Positions 53,173-61,489 of a stretch of DNA of 64,000 nucleotides are shown here, piece by piece. This DNA is from Pedococcus aerophilus (lineage in GTDB: Bacteria; Actinomycetota; Actinomycetes; Actinomycetales; Dermatophilaceae). The first letter of the stretch is position 1; each line of letters opens with the position of its first letter. The translations under genes were made by a program, and so were the position numbers. The stretch is taken from contig NZ_BAAARN010000001.1 of assembly GCF_039532215.1 (NCBI RefSeq), positions 1,597,942 to 1,661,941 on the forward strand, written 5' to 3'. The notes below the pieces were generated by a model, which saw only the letters and a program-made list of their open reading frames with translations, made no database searches and was not told where the DNA came from.

Positions 53173-54210
53173 ATGGACCCGCACCGTCCCCAGCCCGGAC
53201 GTCCCCAGCACCCGTTGGAGCAGGCTCTCTACGAGGTGAAGAAGACGATCGTCGGGCAGGACCTGCTCGTCGAGCGGATGCTCGTCGCCCTCCTCGCCCG
53301 CGGCCACCTCCTCGTCGAGGGCGTCCCGGGACTGGCCAAGACGATGGCGGTCAAGACGCTCGCGGAGGCGATCGGCGGCGAGTTCCAGCGGATCCAGTTC
53401 ACGCCCGACCTCGTGCCCGCCGACGTCATCGGCACGCGGATCTACAACCAGAAGGACGGCGAGTTCCAGGTCTCGCTCGGACCGGTGTTCGCCAACCTCG
53501 TCCTCGCCGACGAGATCAACCGTGCGCCCGCGAAGGTGCAGAGCGCCCTGCTCGAGGTGATGCAGGAGCGGCAGGTCACCATCGGGCGCGAGACGTATGC
53601 CGCGCCGAACCCCTTCCTGGTCATGGCCACCCAGAACCCCATCGAGTCCGAGGGCACCTACGCGCTCCCCGAGGCGCAGGTCGACCGCTTCATGCTCAAG
53701 ACGGTCATCGGCTACCCGACGCCCTCGGAGGAGTTCGTCGTCGTCGAGCGGATGACCTCGCGGCTCGAGCCGACCCAGCGGGTGCTCGAGCCCGGACAGC
53801 TCGTGGAGTACCAGAAGCAGGCCGACGCCGTGTACGTCGACCCGGCCGTGATCGAGTACGCCGTGCGGCTCGTCGGCGCGACCCGCAACCCCGCTTCGGT
53901 CGGGCTGCCGGAGATCGCGAAGTACCTGTCGTTCGGAGCCAGCCCACGTGCGTCGATCAACCTCGTCCTGGCCGGGAAGGCGTTGTCGTTCCTGCGCGGT
54001 CGCGACTTCGCCCGACCGCAGGACGTCCGCGACCTCGCCTTCGACGTGATGCGCCACCGACTCGTGCTGTCCTACGAGGCGCTCGCCGAGGGCATCGGGC
54101 CGGACGACCTGCTCGAGCCGATCCTGCGCGCCGTGTCCATGCCCGACGTGCCGCTGCGCGAGCGCCGTCCGCAGCAGAGCGAGGCCTCGTGGACCGCCCA
54201 GCCACGCTGA
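53173..54210 (+). CDS. MoxR-family AAA+ ATPase
   Basis: A 345-residue ATPase with GHLLVEGVPGLAKTMAVKTL (Walker A), LGPVFANLVLADEINRAPAK (Walker B), MATQNPIESEGTYALPEAQV and DRFMLK. MoxR proteins act as chaperones that mature or insert metal into partner proteins with VWA domains; here DUF58 and two VWA proteins follow. GAGGAG precedes the ATG. The stop lies 22 bases inside the DUF58 gene. Confidence 0.95.
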   Translation: MDPHRPQPGRPQHPLEQALYEVKKTIVGQDLLVERMLVALLARGHLLVEGVPGLAKTMAVKTLAEAIGGEFQRIQFTPDLVPADVIGTRIYNQKDGEFQVSLGPVFANLVLADEINRAPAKVQSALLEVMQERQVTIGRETYAAPNPFLVMATQNPIESEGTYALPEAQVDRFMLKTVIGYPTPSEEFVVVERMTSRLEPTQRVLEPGQLVEYQKQADAVYVDPAVIEYAVRLVGATRNPASVGLPEIAKYLSFGASPRASINLVLAGKALSFLRGRDFARPQDVRDLAFDVMRHRLVLSYEALAEGIGPDDLLEPILRAVSMPDVPLRERRPQQSEASWTAQPR

Positions 54211-55178
54211 CGGAGGCGACCGCCCCCGAGTCGTCCCCCCTGACCGCCGAGAAGCTCCTCCGGCGGCTGGAGTGGCGTGTCATCCGGCGGCTCGACGGCC
54301 GACTCCAGGGCGACTACCGCACGCTGTTCCGCGGGTCCGGCGTCGACTTCACCGACCTGCGCGAGTACGCCCCCGGCGACGACATGCGCCACATCGACTG
54401 GAACGTCACGGCCCGGATGGACACGCCCTACGTGCGTGAGTACATCGAGGACCGCGAGGTGACCTGCTGGCTCCTGCTCGACCGGACCGCCTCGATGGGG
54501 TTCGGCCCCGTCGACCGCCAGAAGTCCCTGGTGCTGACGGAGGTCACCACGACCCTCGCCCAGGTCCTCTCACGCGGTGGCAACCGGATCGGTGCGGCGT
54601 TGTTCGACGGCCGGATCGAGACGATCCCACCGGGACAGGGCCGCAACCAGGTCCTGCGCATCACGGCGGCCCTGCTGCGTCCACCGGCCCCGCCTGCGCC
54701 TGCCACGACCAACGGACGACGTCGTTGGCGGAAGACGAGGAGCGAGGAGGTGGCCCCCGCCGTCGGGACCACCGACCTGTCGGTGCTGCTGCGCGCGGCC
54801 CTCGGCCTGGCCCGCCGGAGGTCGCTGCTCGTGATCGTGTCGGACTTCATCACCCAACCGGGGTGGGAGAAGCACCTGTCGCTGCTGGCCCGTCGCCACG
54901 ACGTCGTCGCCATCCAGGTCGTCGACCCGCGCGAGTCCGAGCTGCCCGCGGTCGGCATGGTCTACGTCGAGGACTCCGAGACGGGCGAGCAGATCTTCGT
55001 CGACACCAACGACGCGGTGTTCCGCGAGCGCCTCCACGCGCTCGCTGCCGAGCGCCAGGAAGCCCTGGAGGCAGCGGCCCGCAAGGCCGGCACGATGATC
55101 CACACCGTCGCCACCGACGACGACCTCGTCCGGGCGCTCGCCCGCATCTCCGCCCTGCGCACCAAGCAGGCGCGATGA
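54189..55178 (+). CDS. DUF58 protein, partner of MoxR
   Basis: A 329-residue protein with the DUF58 hallmark FTDLREYAPGDDMRHIDWNV followed by REVTCWLLLDRTASMGFG, a degenerate MIDAS in a VWA-like fold, and SLLVIVSDFITQPGWEKHL. Three basic residues clusters (NGRRRWRKTRSEE) sit in an insertion at ~175-190. It is cytoplasmic and couples MoxR to the VWA membrane proteins in most models. The GTG start lies within the moxR end; its stop overlaps the next ATG. Confidence 0.93.
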   Translation: MDRPATLTEATAPESSPLTAEKLLRRLEWRVIRRLDGRLQGDYRTLFRGSGVDFTDLREYAPGDDMRHIDWNVTARMDTPYVREYIEDREVTCWLLLDRTASMGFGPVDRQKSLVLTEVTTTLAQVLSRGGNRIGAALFDGRIETIPPGQGRNQVLRITAALLRPPAPPAPATTNGRRRWRKTRSEEVAPAVGTTDLSVLLRAALGLARRRSLLVIVSDFITQPGWEKHLSLLARRHDVVAIQVVDPRESELPAVGMVYVEDSETGEQIFVDTNDAVFRERLHALAAERQEALEAAARKAGTMIHTVATDDDLVRALARISALRTKQAR

Positions 55179-56218
55179 GCTTCACCTGGCCCTGGATGCT
55201 GCTCGGCCTCGTGGCCGTGCCGCTGCTCGTGGTGGCCTACCGCGCCCAGCAGCGCCGTGGCGAATCGCGTCGCTCGGAGCTGGCAGCGATGGGGTTGGTG
55301 CCGGTGGGCGGCATACCCGTTGCGGGCGGATCTCCAGGCGCAGCAGGGGTATCCGGCGTGGGCGCCACGCGCGATCCGCGCCGGGACCGGCTGCGGCACC
55401 TCGCTCCGCTCCTCATGCTCGCTGCGCTGACCGTGCTGCTCGTCTCACTCGCCCGACCGACCGCCACCGTGGCGGAGCCACGACGGGAGGGCACGGTGAT
55501 GCTGGCCTTCGACATCTCCACGAGCATGGCCGCCAAGGACCTCTCCCCCACCCGCCTCGACGCGGCCAAGGCTGCGGCGCGGACGTTCGTCGAACGTCAG
55601 CCGGCCACCATCCGGATCGGGGTCGTCGCTTTCGGGGACAGCGCCCTGGTCTCCCAGCAGCCGACGGAGGACCGCGCCGAGGTGCTCGCGGCCATCGACC
55701 GCCTCACGCCGCAGGGGGCGACCGCGGTGGGCCGGGGCATCGTGTCGTCTCTGAGCGCCATCGCGGGCAAGCCGATCGAGGTCGGCGACGAGCCGGGAGC
55801 CGGCGAGGAGGCCGACATCGGCTACTACGGCTCGGCGGCCATCGTGCTGCTCTCCGACGGCGAGAACACCACCGACCCCGACCCGCTCGAGATCGCGGAC
55901 CTGGCCTCGACGGCCGGCGTGAAGATCTACACGATCGGCGTCGGCAGCCCTCAGGGGACGGTGCTCGAGGTGGACGGCTTCCAGATCTCCACCGCCCTCG
56001 ACGAGGACTCGCTGAGGGCCATCTCCGAGACCACCGACGGCGCCTACTACGCAGCCGCCGACAGCGCGTCGCTGTCCAAGGTCTACAGCTCCATCGACCT
56101 CGCCTGGACCGCCCGCACCCAGGAGCGTGAGGTGACGTCGTGGTTCGCGACGGCGGCCGCGATCCTGCTGCTGCTCGGTGCCAGCGTGTCGGTCCTGCGC
56201 TCGGGACGGGTGGTCTAG
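55175..56218 (+). CDS. VWA-domain membrane protein (BatA-like)
   Basis: A 347-residue protein. An N-terminal membrane helix (WPWMLLGLVAVPLLVVAYRA) and a second at ~77-95 (LAPLLMLAALTVLLVSLA) precede a VWA domain with an intact MIDAS (AFDISTSMAAKD, then GATAVGRGI and VLLSDGENTTDPD). A last helix (WFATAAAILLLLGASVSVL) anchors the C-terminus. It has the BatA topology seen in MoxR operons. The ATG overlaps the DUF58 stop (ATGA) and its TAG touches the next ATG. Confidence 0.93.
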   Translation: MSFTWPWMLLGLVAVPLLVVAYRAQQRRGESRRSELAAMGLVPVGGIPVAGGSPGAAGVSGVGATRDPRRDRLRHLAPLLMLAALTVLLVSLARPTATVAEPRREGTVMLAFDISTSMAAKDLSPTRLDAAKAAARTFVERQPATIRIGVVAFGDSALVSQQPTEDRAEVLAAIDRLTPQGATAVGRGIVSSLSAIAGKPIEVGDEPGAGEEADIGYYGSAAIVLLSDGENTTDPDPLEIADLASTAGVKIYTIGVGSPQGTVLEVDGFQISTALDEDSLRAISETTDGAYYAAADSASLSKVYSSIDLAWTARTQEREVTSWFATAAAILLLLGASVSVLRSGRVV

Positions 56219-57334
56219 ATGTCCTTCGCGATCCCCTACGCCCTCATCGCCCTGGTGACGGTGCCGGTGCTGGTCGGCATCTACGTCTGGCAGCTGCGGC
56301 GACGTCGTCGCCAGGCCGTCGCGTTCTCCAGCGTGGCCCTCATCCGGGCGGCCCTTCCCCGGCAGCGGATGTGGCGTCGCCACGTGCCGATCGCCCTCGT
56401 GCTCGCAGCCCTCGCCGCCCTGGGGACGGCCTCGGCCCGCCCGCAGGTCCGCGCCGAGGTCCCCGTCTCGAGCTCCGCGGTGATCCTCGCGGTCGACGTC
56501 TCGGGGTCGATGTGCGCGACGGACGTCAGCCCCAACCGGCTCGCGGCCGCCCAGGACGCCGTCCGGTCCTTCATCGACCAGCAGGACGACCGCACGCGCA
56601 TCGGGCTCGTGGTGTTCTCCGGCTTCGCGCAGGTCGCCGTGGCCCCGACCACCGACAAGGACCAGCTCAACCGGGCCGTGGACGGTCTGACGACCGGACG
56701 TGGCACGACGATCGGGGCAGCCATCCTCAAGTCGATCGACGCGATCGCCGAGATCAACCCCGAGGTCGCGCCGGCCGACACGAGCGCCTCCGGCCAGGTG
56801 CCGGGGGTGCCCGGGGGCCTGCCCGGACAGCCCGGGACCCCCGGCAACCCCGCGACCCCGGCTCCCCGGGCGACCGAGACGGCACCGGAGATCGTCGTGC
56901 TCCTCACCGACGGCGCCAACACCCGCGGGGTGACCCCCGAGGAGGCCGCTGACCAGGCTGCTGCCCGCGGTGTCCGTGTCTACCCCATCGGGTTCGGGAC
57001 GACCCAGCCCACGCAGATGGTCTGCACCCGTGAGCAGCTCGGTGGCGGCTTGTTCGACGGCCCCGGTCAGGGCATGAGCGGCATCGGGCCCGGCGGACGC
57101 AACTTCCTCGTCGTCGACGAGGACGCCCTGCGGACCGTGGCCGACACGACCGGCGGCGAGTACTTCTCCGCGAGCGACGCCGACCAGCTCCAGGGCGTGC
57201 TCGAGGACCTGCCCAAGCACGTCGTCACGCAGGAGCAGTCGGTCGACGTGAGCTTCGCGTTCGCGGCCTTGGCTGCGCTGCTGCTGCTCGGCGGGCTGTG
57301 GCTCGGCGGCCGTTGGCGGTCCACCCCCGGCTGA
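56219..57334 (+). CDS. VWA-domain membrane protein (BatA/BatB-like), second copy
   Basis: A 371-residue paralog of the preceding gene: helices at ~6-24 and ~57-73, MIDAS LAVDVSGSMCATDV, GTTIGAAILKSI and VVLLTDGANTRGVT, and a terminal helix (FAFAALAALLLLGGLWLGG). It differs by a Pro/Gly/Thr-rich insertion (~195-220; PGVPGGLPGQPGTPGNPATP) in the MIDAS domain and a loop with TQMVCTREQLGGGLFDGPGQ. The ATG follows the upstream TAG without a gap. It is the last gene of the operon. Confidence 0.93.
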   Translation: MSFAIPYALIALVTVPVLVGIYVWQLRRRRRQAVAFSSVALIRAALPRQRMWRRHVPIALVLAALAALGTASARPQVRAEVPVSSSAVILAVDVSGSMCATDVSPNRLAAAQDAVRSFIDQQDDRTRIGLVVFSGFAQVAVAPTTDKDQLNRAVDGLTTGRGTTIGAAILKSIDAIAEINPEVAPADTSASGQVPGVPGGLPGQPGTPGNPATPAPRATETAPEIVVLLTDGANTRGVTPEEAADQAAARGVRVYPIGFGTTQPTQMVCTREQLGGGLFDGPGQGMSGIGPGGRNFLVVDEDALRTVADTTGGEYFSASDADQLQGVLEDLPKHVVTQEQSVDVSFAFAALAALLLLGGLWLGGRWRSTPG

Positions 57335-57364
57335 CCGATGTCGCCTGCGGGTCGGGTGCGCCCA

Positions 57365-57434
57365 GACCCGCCGGCTCTCAGACCCGCCGGCTCTCAGACC
57401 CGCCGGCTCTCAGACCCGCCGGCTCTCAGACCCG
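57365..57434. repeat. Tandem repeat, 4 copies plus part of a 16-base unit
   Basis: GACCCGCCGGCTCTCA is repeated exactly four times (57365, 57381, 57397, 57413), followed by a partial fifth copy (GACCCGGTGG). It lies between convergent genes, and the stop codon of the CGNR gene (57426-57428) falls in the fourth copy. Every copy holds the same TGA on the minus strand. Confidence 0.95.
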
Positions 57435-58097
57435 GTGGCGCTCGGCGTGGGCGCGGACCTTGGCACGGTTGCCGCACCACTGCATGCTGCACCAACGCCG
57501 ACGCCCGCGCGGGTCGAGGAACACCCATCCGCAGTGATCGCCCGGGCACGTGCCGATGTCGGTCAGGTCGTGCTGGGTGAGCAGGTCCGAGGCGGCCCAC
57601 GCCACTGCGAGCAGCGGACGCTCCAGTCCCCCACCGACCATCCAGCGGTGACCGGCGTGCGCGCCGGTGGCGCGCGCCCCTGCCACGGGCGTGAGTTCTG
57701 CGTGCGCCGCCGCCCGCAGCACGACCGTGTTCACCCCGCGCAGCGCGCTCGGGTCGGAGGGGTCGAGGACGAGGGAGTGCAGGTCGGTACGGAATCGCCT
57801 GGCGTCCTTGAGGATCGCCTCTGCCTCGGCCTTGCGGCTGCGAGCCCTTCGACGCAGGGCCGAGGCCGAGTCCGCCTCGACGAGACCCGACACGGAGGCC
57901 AAGGCGGCGAGGTGGTCGTAGGTCTTGAGGAACTCGCTCCCCTCGGGCACCGAAGGCACCTCGCCCCACCCTGCCCAGGTGTTGACGAAGTCGAGCGCCG
58001 GGTGCCCGCCGACGGCCCGTGGCAGGGCGAGCCCGTCCACCTCGAACCAGTGGGCGCCCTTGACGTGGGTATCGACCGGCGCTTGACTGCTAACCAT
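57426..58097 (-). CDS. CGNR zinc-finger protein (ABATE-type putative regulator)
   Basis: A 223-residue protein. The N-terminal ABATE-like region has GGHPALDFVNTWAGW, which is thought to bind a small ligand. The C-terminal CGNR treble-clef finger is present: C-P-G-D-H-C-G-W-V-F-L-D, then RRRWCSMQWCGNRAK. Such proteins are believed to be transcription factors. The ATG at 58097 lies inside an inverted repeat and has TAACAT 7 bases upstream, so its own promoter, start codon and a likely operator coincide. It diverges from a secreted protein gene, its likely target. Confidence 0.88.
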   Translation of the reverse strand: MVSSQAPVDTHVKGAHWFEVDGLALPRAVGGHPALDFVNTWAGWGEVPSVPEGSEFLKTYDHLAALASVSGLVEADSASALRRRARSRKAEAEAILKDARRFRTDLHSLVLDPSDPSALRGVNTVVLRAAAHAELTPVAGARATGAHAGHRWMVGGGLERPLLAVAWAASDLLTQHDLTDIGTCPGDHCGWVFLDPRGRRRWCSMQWCGNRAKVRAHAERHRV

Positions 58098-58119
58098 TCA
58101 ATAGATGTTATCTGGTTAG
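58083..58119. promoter_or_regulatory. Overlapping divergent promoters with inverted repeat CTAACCA/TGGTTAG
   Basis: Plus strand: TTGACT (58083-58088), 17 bases, TGTTAT (58106-58111), toward the secreted gene. Minus strand: TAACAT (58105-58110) ends 7 bases before the CGNR ATG. CTAACCA (58090-58096) and TGGTTAG (58113-58119) are perfect 7-base arms covering both -10 regions. Confidence 0.68.
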
Positions 58120-58128
58120 GAGAAGATC

Positions 58129-58665
58129 GTGCGACGACTCACCGCAACCACCGCAACCACCCTGCTCGCTGCCATCCCCCTCATCGGGGCCGGGGCCACC
58201 CCGGCCGCTGCCGGCGAGGCAGGAAGCCCGTGGACGCCATACCGGAGCAGTGACGTCACCGTCACGGCCGCCCGGTCGACGTGCGCCTTCGACGTGCGCA
58301 TCTCCGTCGTGCAGGACGACGAGGAGTACCGCACCACGCAGACGTACGCCGACGGCACCCCGAAGGAGCAGCTGTTCCGCGGGACGCTGGTCGAGCGGTA
58401 CACCAACGTGTCGACCGGCACGTCGGTCGTGCGCGACCTCAGCGCCACTGCGGTCTTCGCCTACAACCGCGACGGCTCACCGGCCTCACTGACATCGCTC
58501 AAGGGACCGTTCGGCGCGACCATGCCCGCCGGGAGCACCCCCGACACGGGCTTGTTCGTGCTGTCGGGCAAGGGCACCAGCGTGACGTTCAACGCGGACG
58601 GCACACGCAGCTACACCCTCGGCAGGCACGGCACCGCGGAGAACGTCTGCGACGCCATCGACTGA
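58129..58665 (+). CDS. Secreted protein of unknown function
   Basis: A 178-residue exported protein I do not recognise. The signal peptide (~1-28) ends TPAAAG. The mature part is probably beta-rich (VTVTAARSTCAFDVRISVVQ, LFRGTLVERYTNVSTGTSVV), with two cysteines, C52 and one five residues from the end (ENVCDAID), likely to form a disulfide. The GTG start has AGGAG 6 bases upstream. It diverges from the CGNR regulator, with a shared dyad over the promoters. Confidence 0.75.
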   Translation: MRRLTATTATTLLAAIPLIGAGATPAAAGEAGSPWTPYRSSDVTVTAARSTCAFDVRISVVQDDEEYRTTQTYADGTPKEQLFRGTLVERYTNVSTGTSVVRDLSATAVFAYNRDGSPASLTSLKGPFGATMPAGSTPDTGLFVLSGKGTSVTFNADGTRSYTLGRHGTAENVCDAID

Positions 58666-58700
58666 GAGTCGACTCGGGGCGAACGGGACCGGTCCCGGGC

Positions 58701-59528
58701 TCAGCGCCGCCGCTGGCAGCGACCGCACCAGAAGAGGTTGCGACCGGCCACCTCGCGCGTGCGGATCCGCGACCCGCAGACCCGGCACGGCTCCCCCTGG
58801 CGCTTGTAGACGTAGGACGTCCGCGCCGTCAGGGGATCGACCTGCCCTTCCGCGAGCTCGGACCTCACCTGCTCGACCTGCTCCGCGACGGTGACGATCT
58901 TCCCGGTCGCCACCCCGAGCGGGAGCAGGTCGACGAGGTCGAGCCAGATCGCGTCCCAGCTCGAACGCCGCAGCTCCTTGCCCGGGCGGAAGGGGTCGAT
59001 CCGCTGTCGGAAGAGCACCTCGCTGCGGTAGACGTTGCCGACCCCGGCGAGCACCGACTGGTCCATCAGGAGCTCGGCGACGGTCCGCCCGCTGCGCGAG
59101 ATGCCTCGCCAGGCGAGGTCGGGGTCGGGATCGGGGCGCAGCGGGTCCGGGCCCAGTCGCGCAGTCACGGCCTCGACCTGCTCGGGAGTGATGACCGCGC
59201 AGAGGTTCGGCCCGCGCAGGTCGGCGACGTGGGCGTCGGTGGCGAGCCGGAGCCGGACCTGCCCGACCACGGGCACCTCGCCGACGTAGGCGTGCTCGTC
59301 GATCGTGAACGTCCCGATCAGGCCGAGGTGGACGTGCAGACAGGCATCGCCGTCGAACTCGGCGAACAGGTGCTTGCCCCACGAGGTCGCGTGGACGAAG
59401 GTCCGACCGGAGAGCAGCGCGGCCCCGGCGGCGAACTTTCCCTGGGGGCTCGTCGCCTCGGGCTGCGTTCCCCTGTATGCAGCGTCGAGGTCGCGGGCGA
59501 GCCGGTACAGGGTGTGGCCTTCGGGCAT
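58701..59528 (-). CDS. Endonuclease VIII / formamidopyrimidine-DNA glycosylase family (Nei)
   Basis: A 275-residue base-excision enzyme that removes oxidised bases and nicks the strand. The catalytic Pro2 and Glu3 are in MPEGHTLYRLARDL; the void-filling and H2TH region includes LLMDQSVLAGVGNVYRSEVL. The zinc finger is intact (CRVCGSRIRTREVAGRNLF then WCGRCQ). The MPEGHT start is typical of the actinobacterial Nei2 type, not Fpg (MPELPE). CATGAT lies 6 bases before the ATG, a weak leaderless pattern. It stands alone, diverging from an ABC exporter. Confidence 0.92.
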   Translation of the reverse strand: MPEGHTLYRLARDLDAAYRGTQPEATSPQGKFAAGAALLSGRTFVHATSWGKHLFAEFDGDACLHVHLGLIGTFTIDEHAYVGEVPVVGQVRLRLATDAHVADLRGPNLCAVITPEQVEAVTARLGPDPLRPDPDPDLAWRGISRSGRTVAELLMDQSVLAGVGNVYRSEVLFRQRIDPFRPGKELRRSSWDAIWLDLVDLLPLGVATGKIVTVAEQVEQVRSELAEGQVDPLTARTSYVYKRQGEPCRVCGSRIRTREVAGRNLFWCGRCQRRR

Positions 59529-59686
59529 GGGCCCATCATGCGACACCCCGGCGAGGAGGGCGCGACAGCCCCCGTGAGGCGGGCACGTCAGCCCGCCCGA
59601 GGACTCCGGGGCGCGAGCGATGACTTCCTGTCGGTGGTCGGGTCTACCTTGGCGTCCACCGGGCCGACTGACCAAGGGAGTGGCAG

Positions 59687-60712
59687 ATGAGCCACGCACG
59701 GGGGCTCGTGCAGACCTTCCAGACCAAGGAAGGCAGGAAGAAGACCGAGGTGCGCGCCGTCGACGGCGTCGACCTCGATGTCGCCGAGGGCGAGGTCGTC
59801 GGGTTCCTCGGACCCAACGGCGCCGGCAAGACCACGACGCTGCGGATGCTGACGACGCTGCTGCGCCCCACCGAGGGCACGGCGACGGTCGCGGGGTACG
59901 ACGTCGTCAAGGACTCCGAGCAGGTCCGCCGCAGCATCGGCTACGTCTCGCAGGCCGGTGGCGCGTTCAGCGGCGCCCGCGCCGGTGACGAGGTCGTCGA
60001 CCACGGGATGCTCTACGGCATGAAGGGCGCCGAGGCCGAGCGCCGGGGCAAGGAGCTGTTCACCCAGCTCGACCTCGACGGGCTGTGGACCCGGATGCCC
60101 AAGAACATGTCGGGCGGGCAGCGTCGCCGCCTCGACATCGTCATGGGCCTGATCCACGAGCCGTCCCTGGTCTTCCTCGACGAGCCCACCACCGGCCTGG
60201 ACCCGCAGGCGCGGGCCAACCTCTGGGAGCACATCGCCGACCTCCGGCGTCGGCGGGGCGCGACCGTCTTCCTCACCACGCACTACCTCGACGAGGCCGA
60301 CGCCCTCAGCGACCGCATCATCATCATCGACCACGGAACGATCGTCGCGGCCGACACCGCCGACAACCTCAAGGCCCAGGTGGCCGGGGACCTCGTCGAC
60401 CTCGAGGTCGCGGACGCCGAGCTCGTCCAGGCTGCGGCCCAGCGGCTCGACTCGATCGCCGAAGCACCCCGCCACGGGCTCCAGGGCGTCGAGATCGAGG
60501 GCAACCACGTCCGCGGACGCGTCCAGCGGGCCGGCAAGGCCGTCCCAGGACTGCTGCGCGACCTGCACGACGCCGACATCGACCTCGAGTCCATCGAGGT
60601 GCACCGCCCGACCCTGGACGACGTGTTCCTCACCCTGACCGGGCGCTCCCTGCGGGACGCGGCCGACGCCACCCCCGCCGGGACACCCGGCACCGCGACG
60701 AAGGAGAACTGA
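59687..60712 (+). CDS. ABC-2 exporter ATP-binding protein (DrrA-like)
   Basis: A 341-residue ATPase with VVGFLGPNGAGKTTTLRMLT (Walker A), GYVSQAGGAFSGARAG (Q-loop), NMSGGQRRRLDIVMGLIHEP (signature) and LVFLDEPTTGLDP (Walker B), TTHYLDEADALSD. The C-terminal ~90 residues form the DrrA-type regulatory domain (EVHRPTLDDVFLTLTGRSL). It powers the next-gene permease; drugs or lipids are the usual cargo. AGGGAG precedes the ATG; TACCTT (59645-59650) is a possible -10. Confidence 0.95.
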   Translation: MSHARGLVQTFQTKEGRKKTEVRAVDGVDLDVAEGEVVGFLGPNGAGKTTTLRMLTTLLRPTEGTATVAGYDVVKDSEQVRRSIGYVSQAGGAFSGARAGDEVVDHGMLYGMKGAEAERRGKELFTQLDLDGLWTRMPKNMSGGQRRRLDIVMGLIHEPSLVFLDEPTTGLDPQARANLWEHIADLRRRRGATVFLTTHYLDEADALSDRIIIIDHGTIVAADTADNLKAQVAGDLVDLEVADAELVQAAAQRLDSIAEAPRHGLQGVEIEGNHVRGRVQRAGKAVPGLLRDLHDADIDLESIEVHRPTLDDVFLTLTGRSLRDAADATPAGTPGTATKEN

Positions 60713-60713
60713 C

Positions 60714-61469
60714 ATGAGGTTCTGGCGCGAGTCCTACATCGTCTTCCGACGGCAGCTGCGGATGAACCTGCGCAACCCCGCCTGGGTCATCATCGGGCTG
60801 CTCCAGCCGATCCTCTACCTGCTGCTGTTCGGCCCCCTCCTCAAGCCGCTCATCAGCCAGTTCGGCGCGACGAACGCCTACACGTTCTTCGTCCCGGGCA
60901 TGCTGGTGCAGCTCGGCATCTTCGGGGCGTTCTTCGCCGGCTTCAGCCTGATCGGCGAGTGGCGCGAGGGCGTCATCGAGGCCGAGCGGGTGACCCCCGC
61001 CAGCCGGACGGCCCTGCTGGTCGGACGCCTCGTGCGCGACATCCTCCAGCTCCTCCTCCAGGCGCTGATCCTCGTCGCCCTCGGGTACGCCATGGGGATG
61101 CGCGGCTCGGCCAGCGGCATGGTCTTCGGCATCCTGCTGACCTTGCTCGTCGGCGGGGCCTGCGCGGCGGCCTCCAACGCCCTGGCGCTGACCACCAAGA
61201 GCGAGGACGTCATGGCTCCGGTCATCAACATGGTGATGATGCCGGTCCTGCTGCTGTCCGGGATCCTGCTGCCGATGACGATCGGGCCGAAGTGGTTGCT
61301 CGACGTGTCGGCGTGGATGCCGTTCCGGTGGGTCGTCGACGCGGTGCGGACGGCCTTCTCCGGCGACTTCGCGACCTCCCCCATGATCTGGGGGACGGCC
61401 TGGGCCGCTGCCCTCTTCGTCCTCGCGGTCGCCTGGGGCACGTCGACCTTCCGCAAGGAGAACGCCTGA
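60714..61469 (+). CDS. ABC-2 type transporter permease (DrrB-like)
   Basis: A 251-residue membrane protein with about six helices, starting MRFWRESYIVFRRQLRMNLR and then WVIIGLLQPILYLLLFGPLL; the ABC-2 loop is GEWREGVIEAERVTPASRTA. Pairs with the preceding ATPase, one base away. It is not close in sequence to the other ABC-2 permease of the window (28911-29645), so the two exporters are not recent duplicates. A very long hairpin follows. Confidence 0.93.
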   Translation: MRFWRESYIVFRRQLRMNLRNPAWVIIGLLQPILYLLLFGPLLKPLISQFGATNAYTFFVPGMLVQLGIFGAFFAGFSLIGEWREGVIEAERVTPASRTALLVGRLVRDILQLLLQALILVALGYAMGMRGSASGMVFGILLTLLVGGACAAASNALALTTKSEDVMAPVINMVMMPVLLLSGILLPMTIGPKWLLDVSAWMPFRWVVDAVRTAFSGDFATSPMIWGTAWAAALFVLAVAWGTSTFRKENA

Positions 61470-61489
61470 CCCTCAGGGTTCTGCCTGCC

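Noticed and set aside
42499-57434. The two short tandem repeats as CRISPR arrays.
   Set aside because: Units of 16-17 bases follow one another without spacers, and no cas genes are present.
58684-58697. CGGGACCGGTCCCG palindrome between the secreted protein gene and nei.
   Set aside because: Loopless 14-base palindrome in GC-rich DNA; too short to call a terminator.
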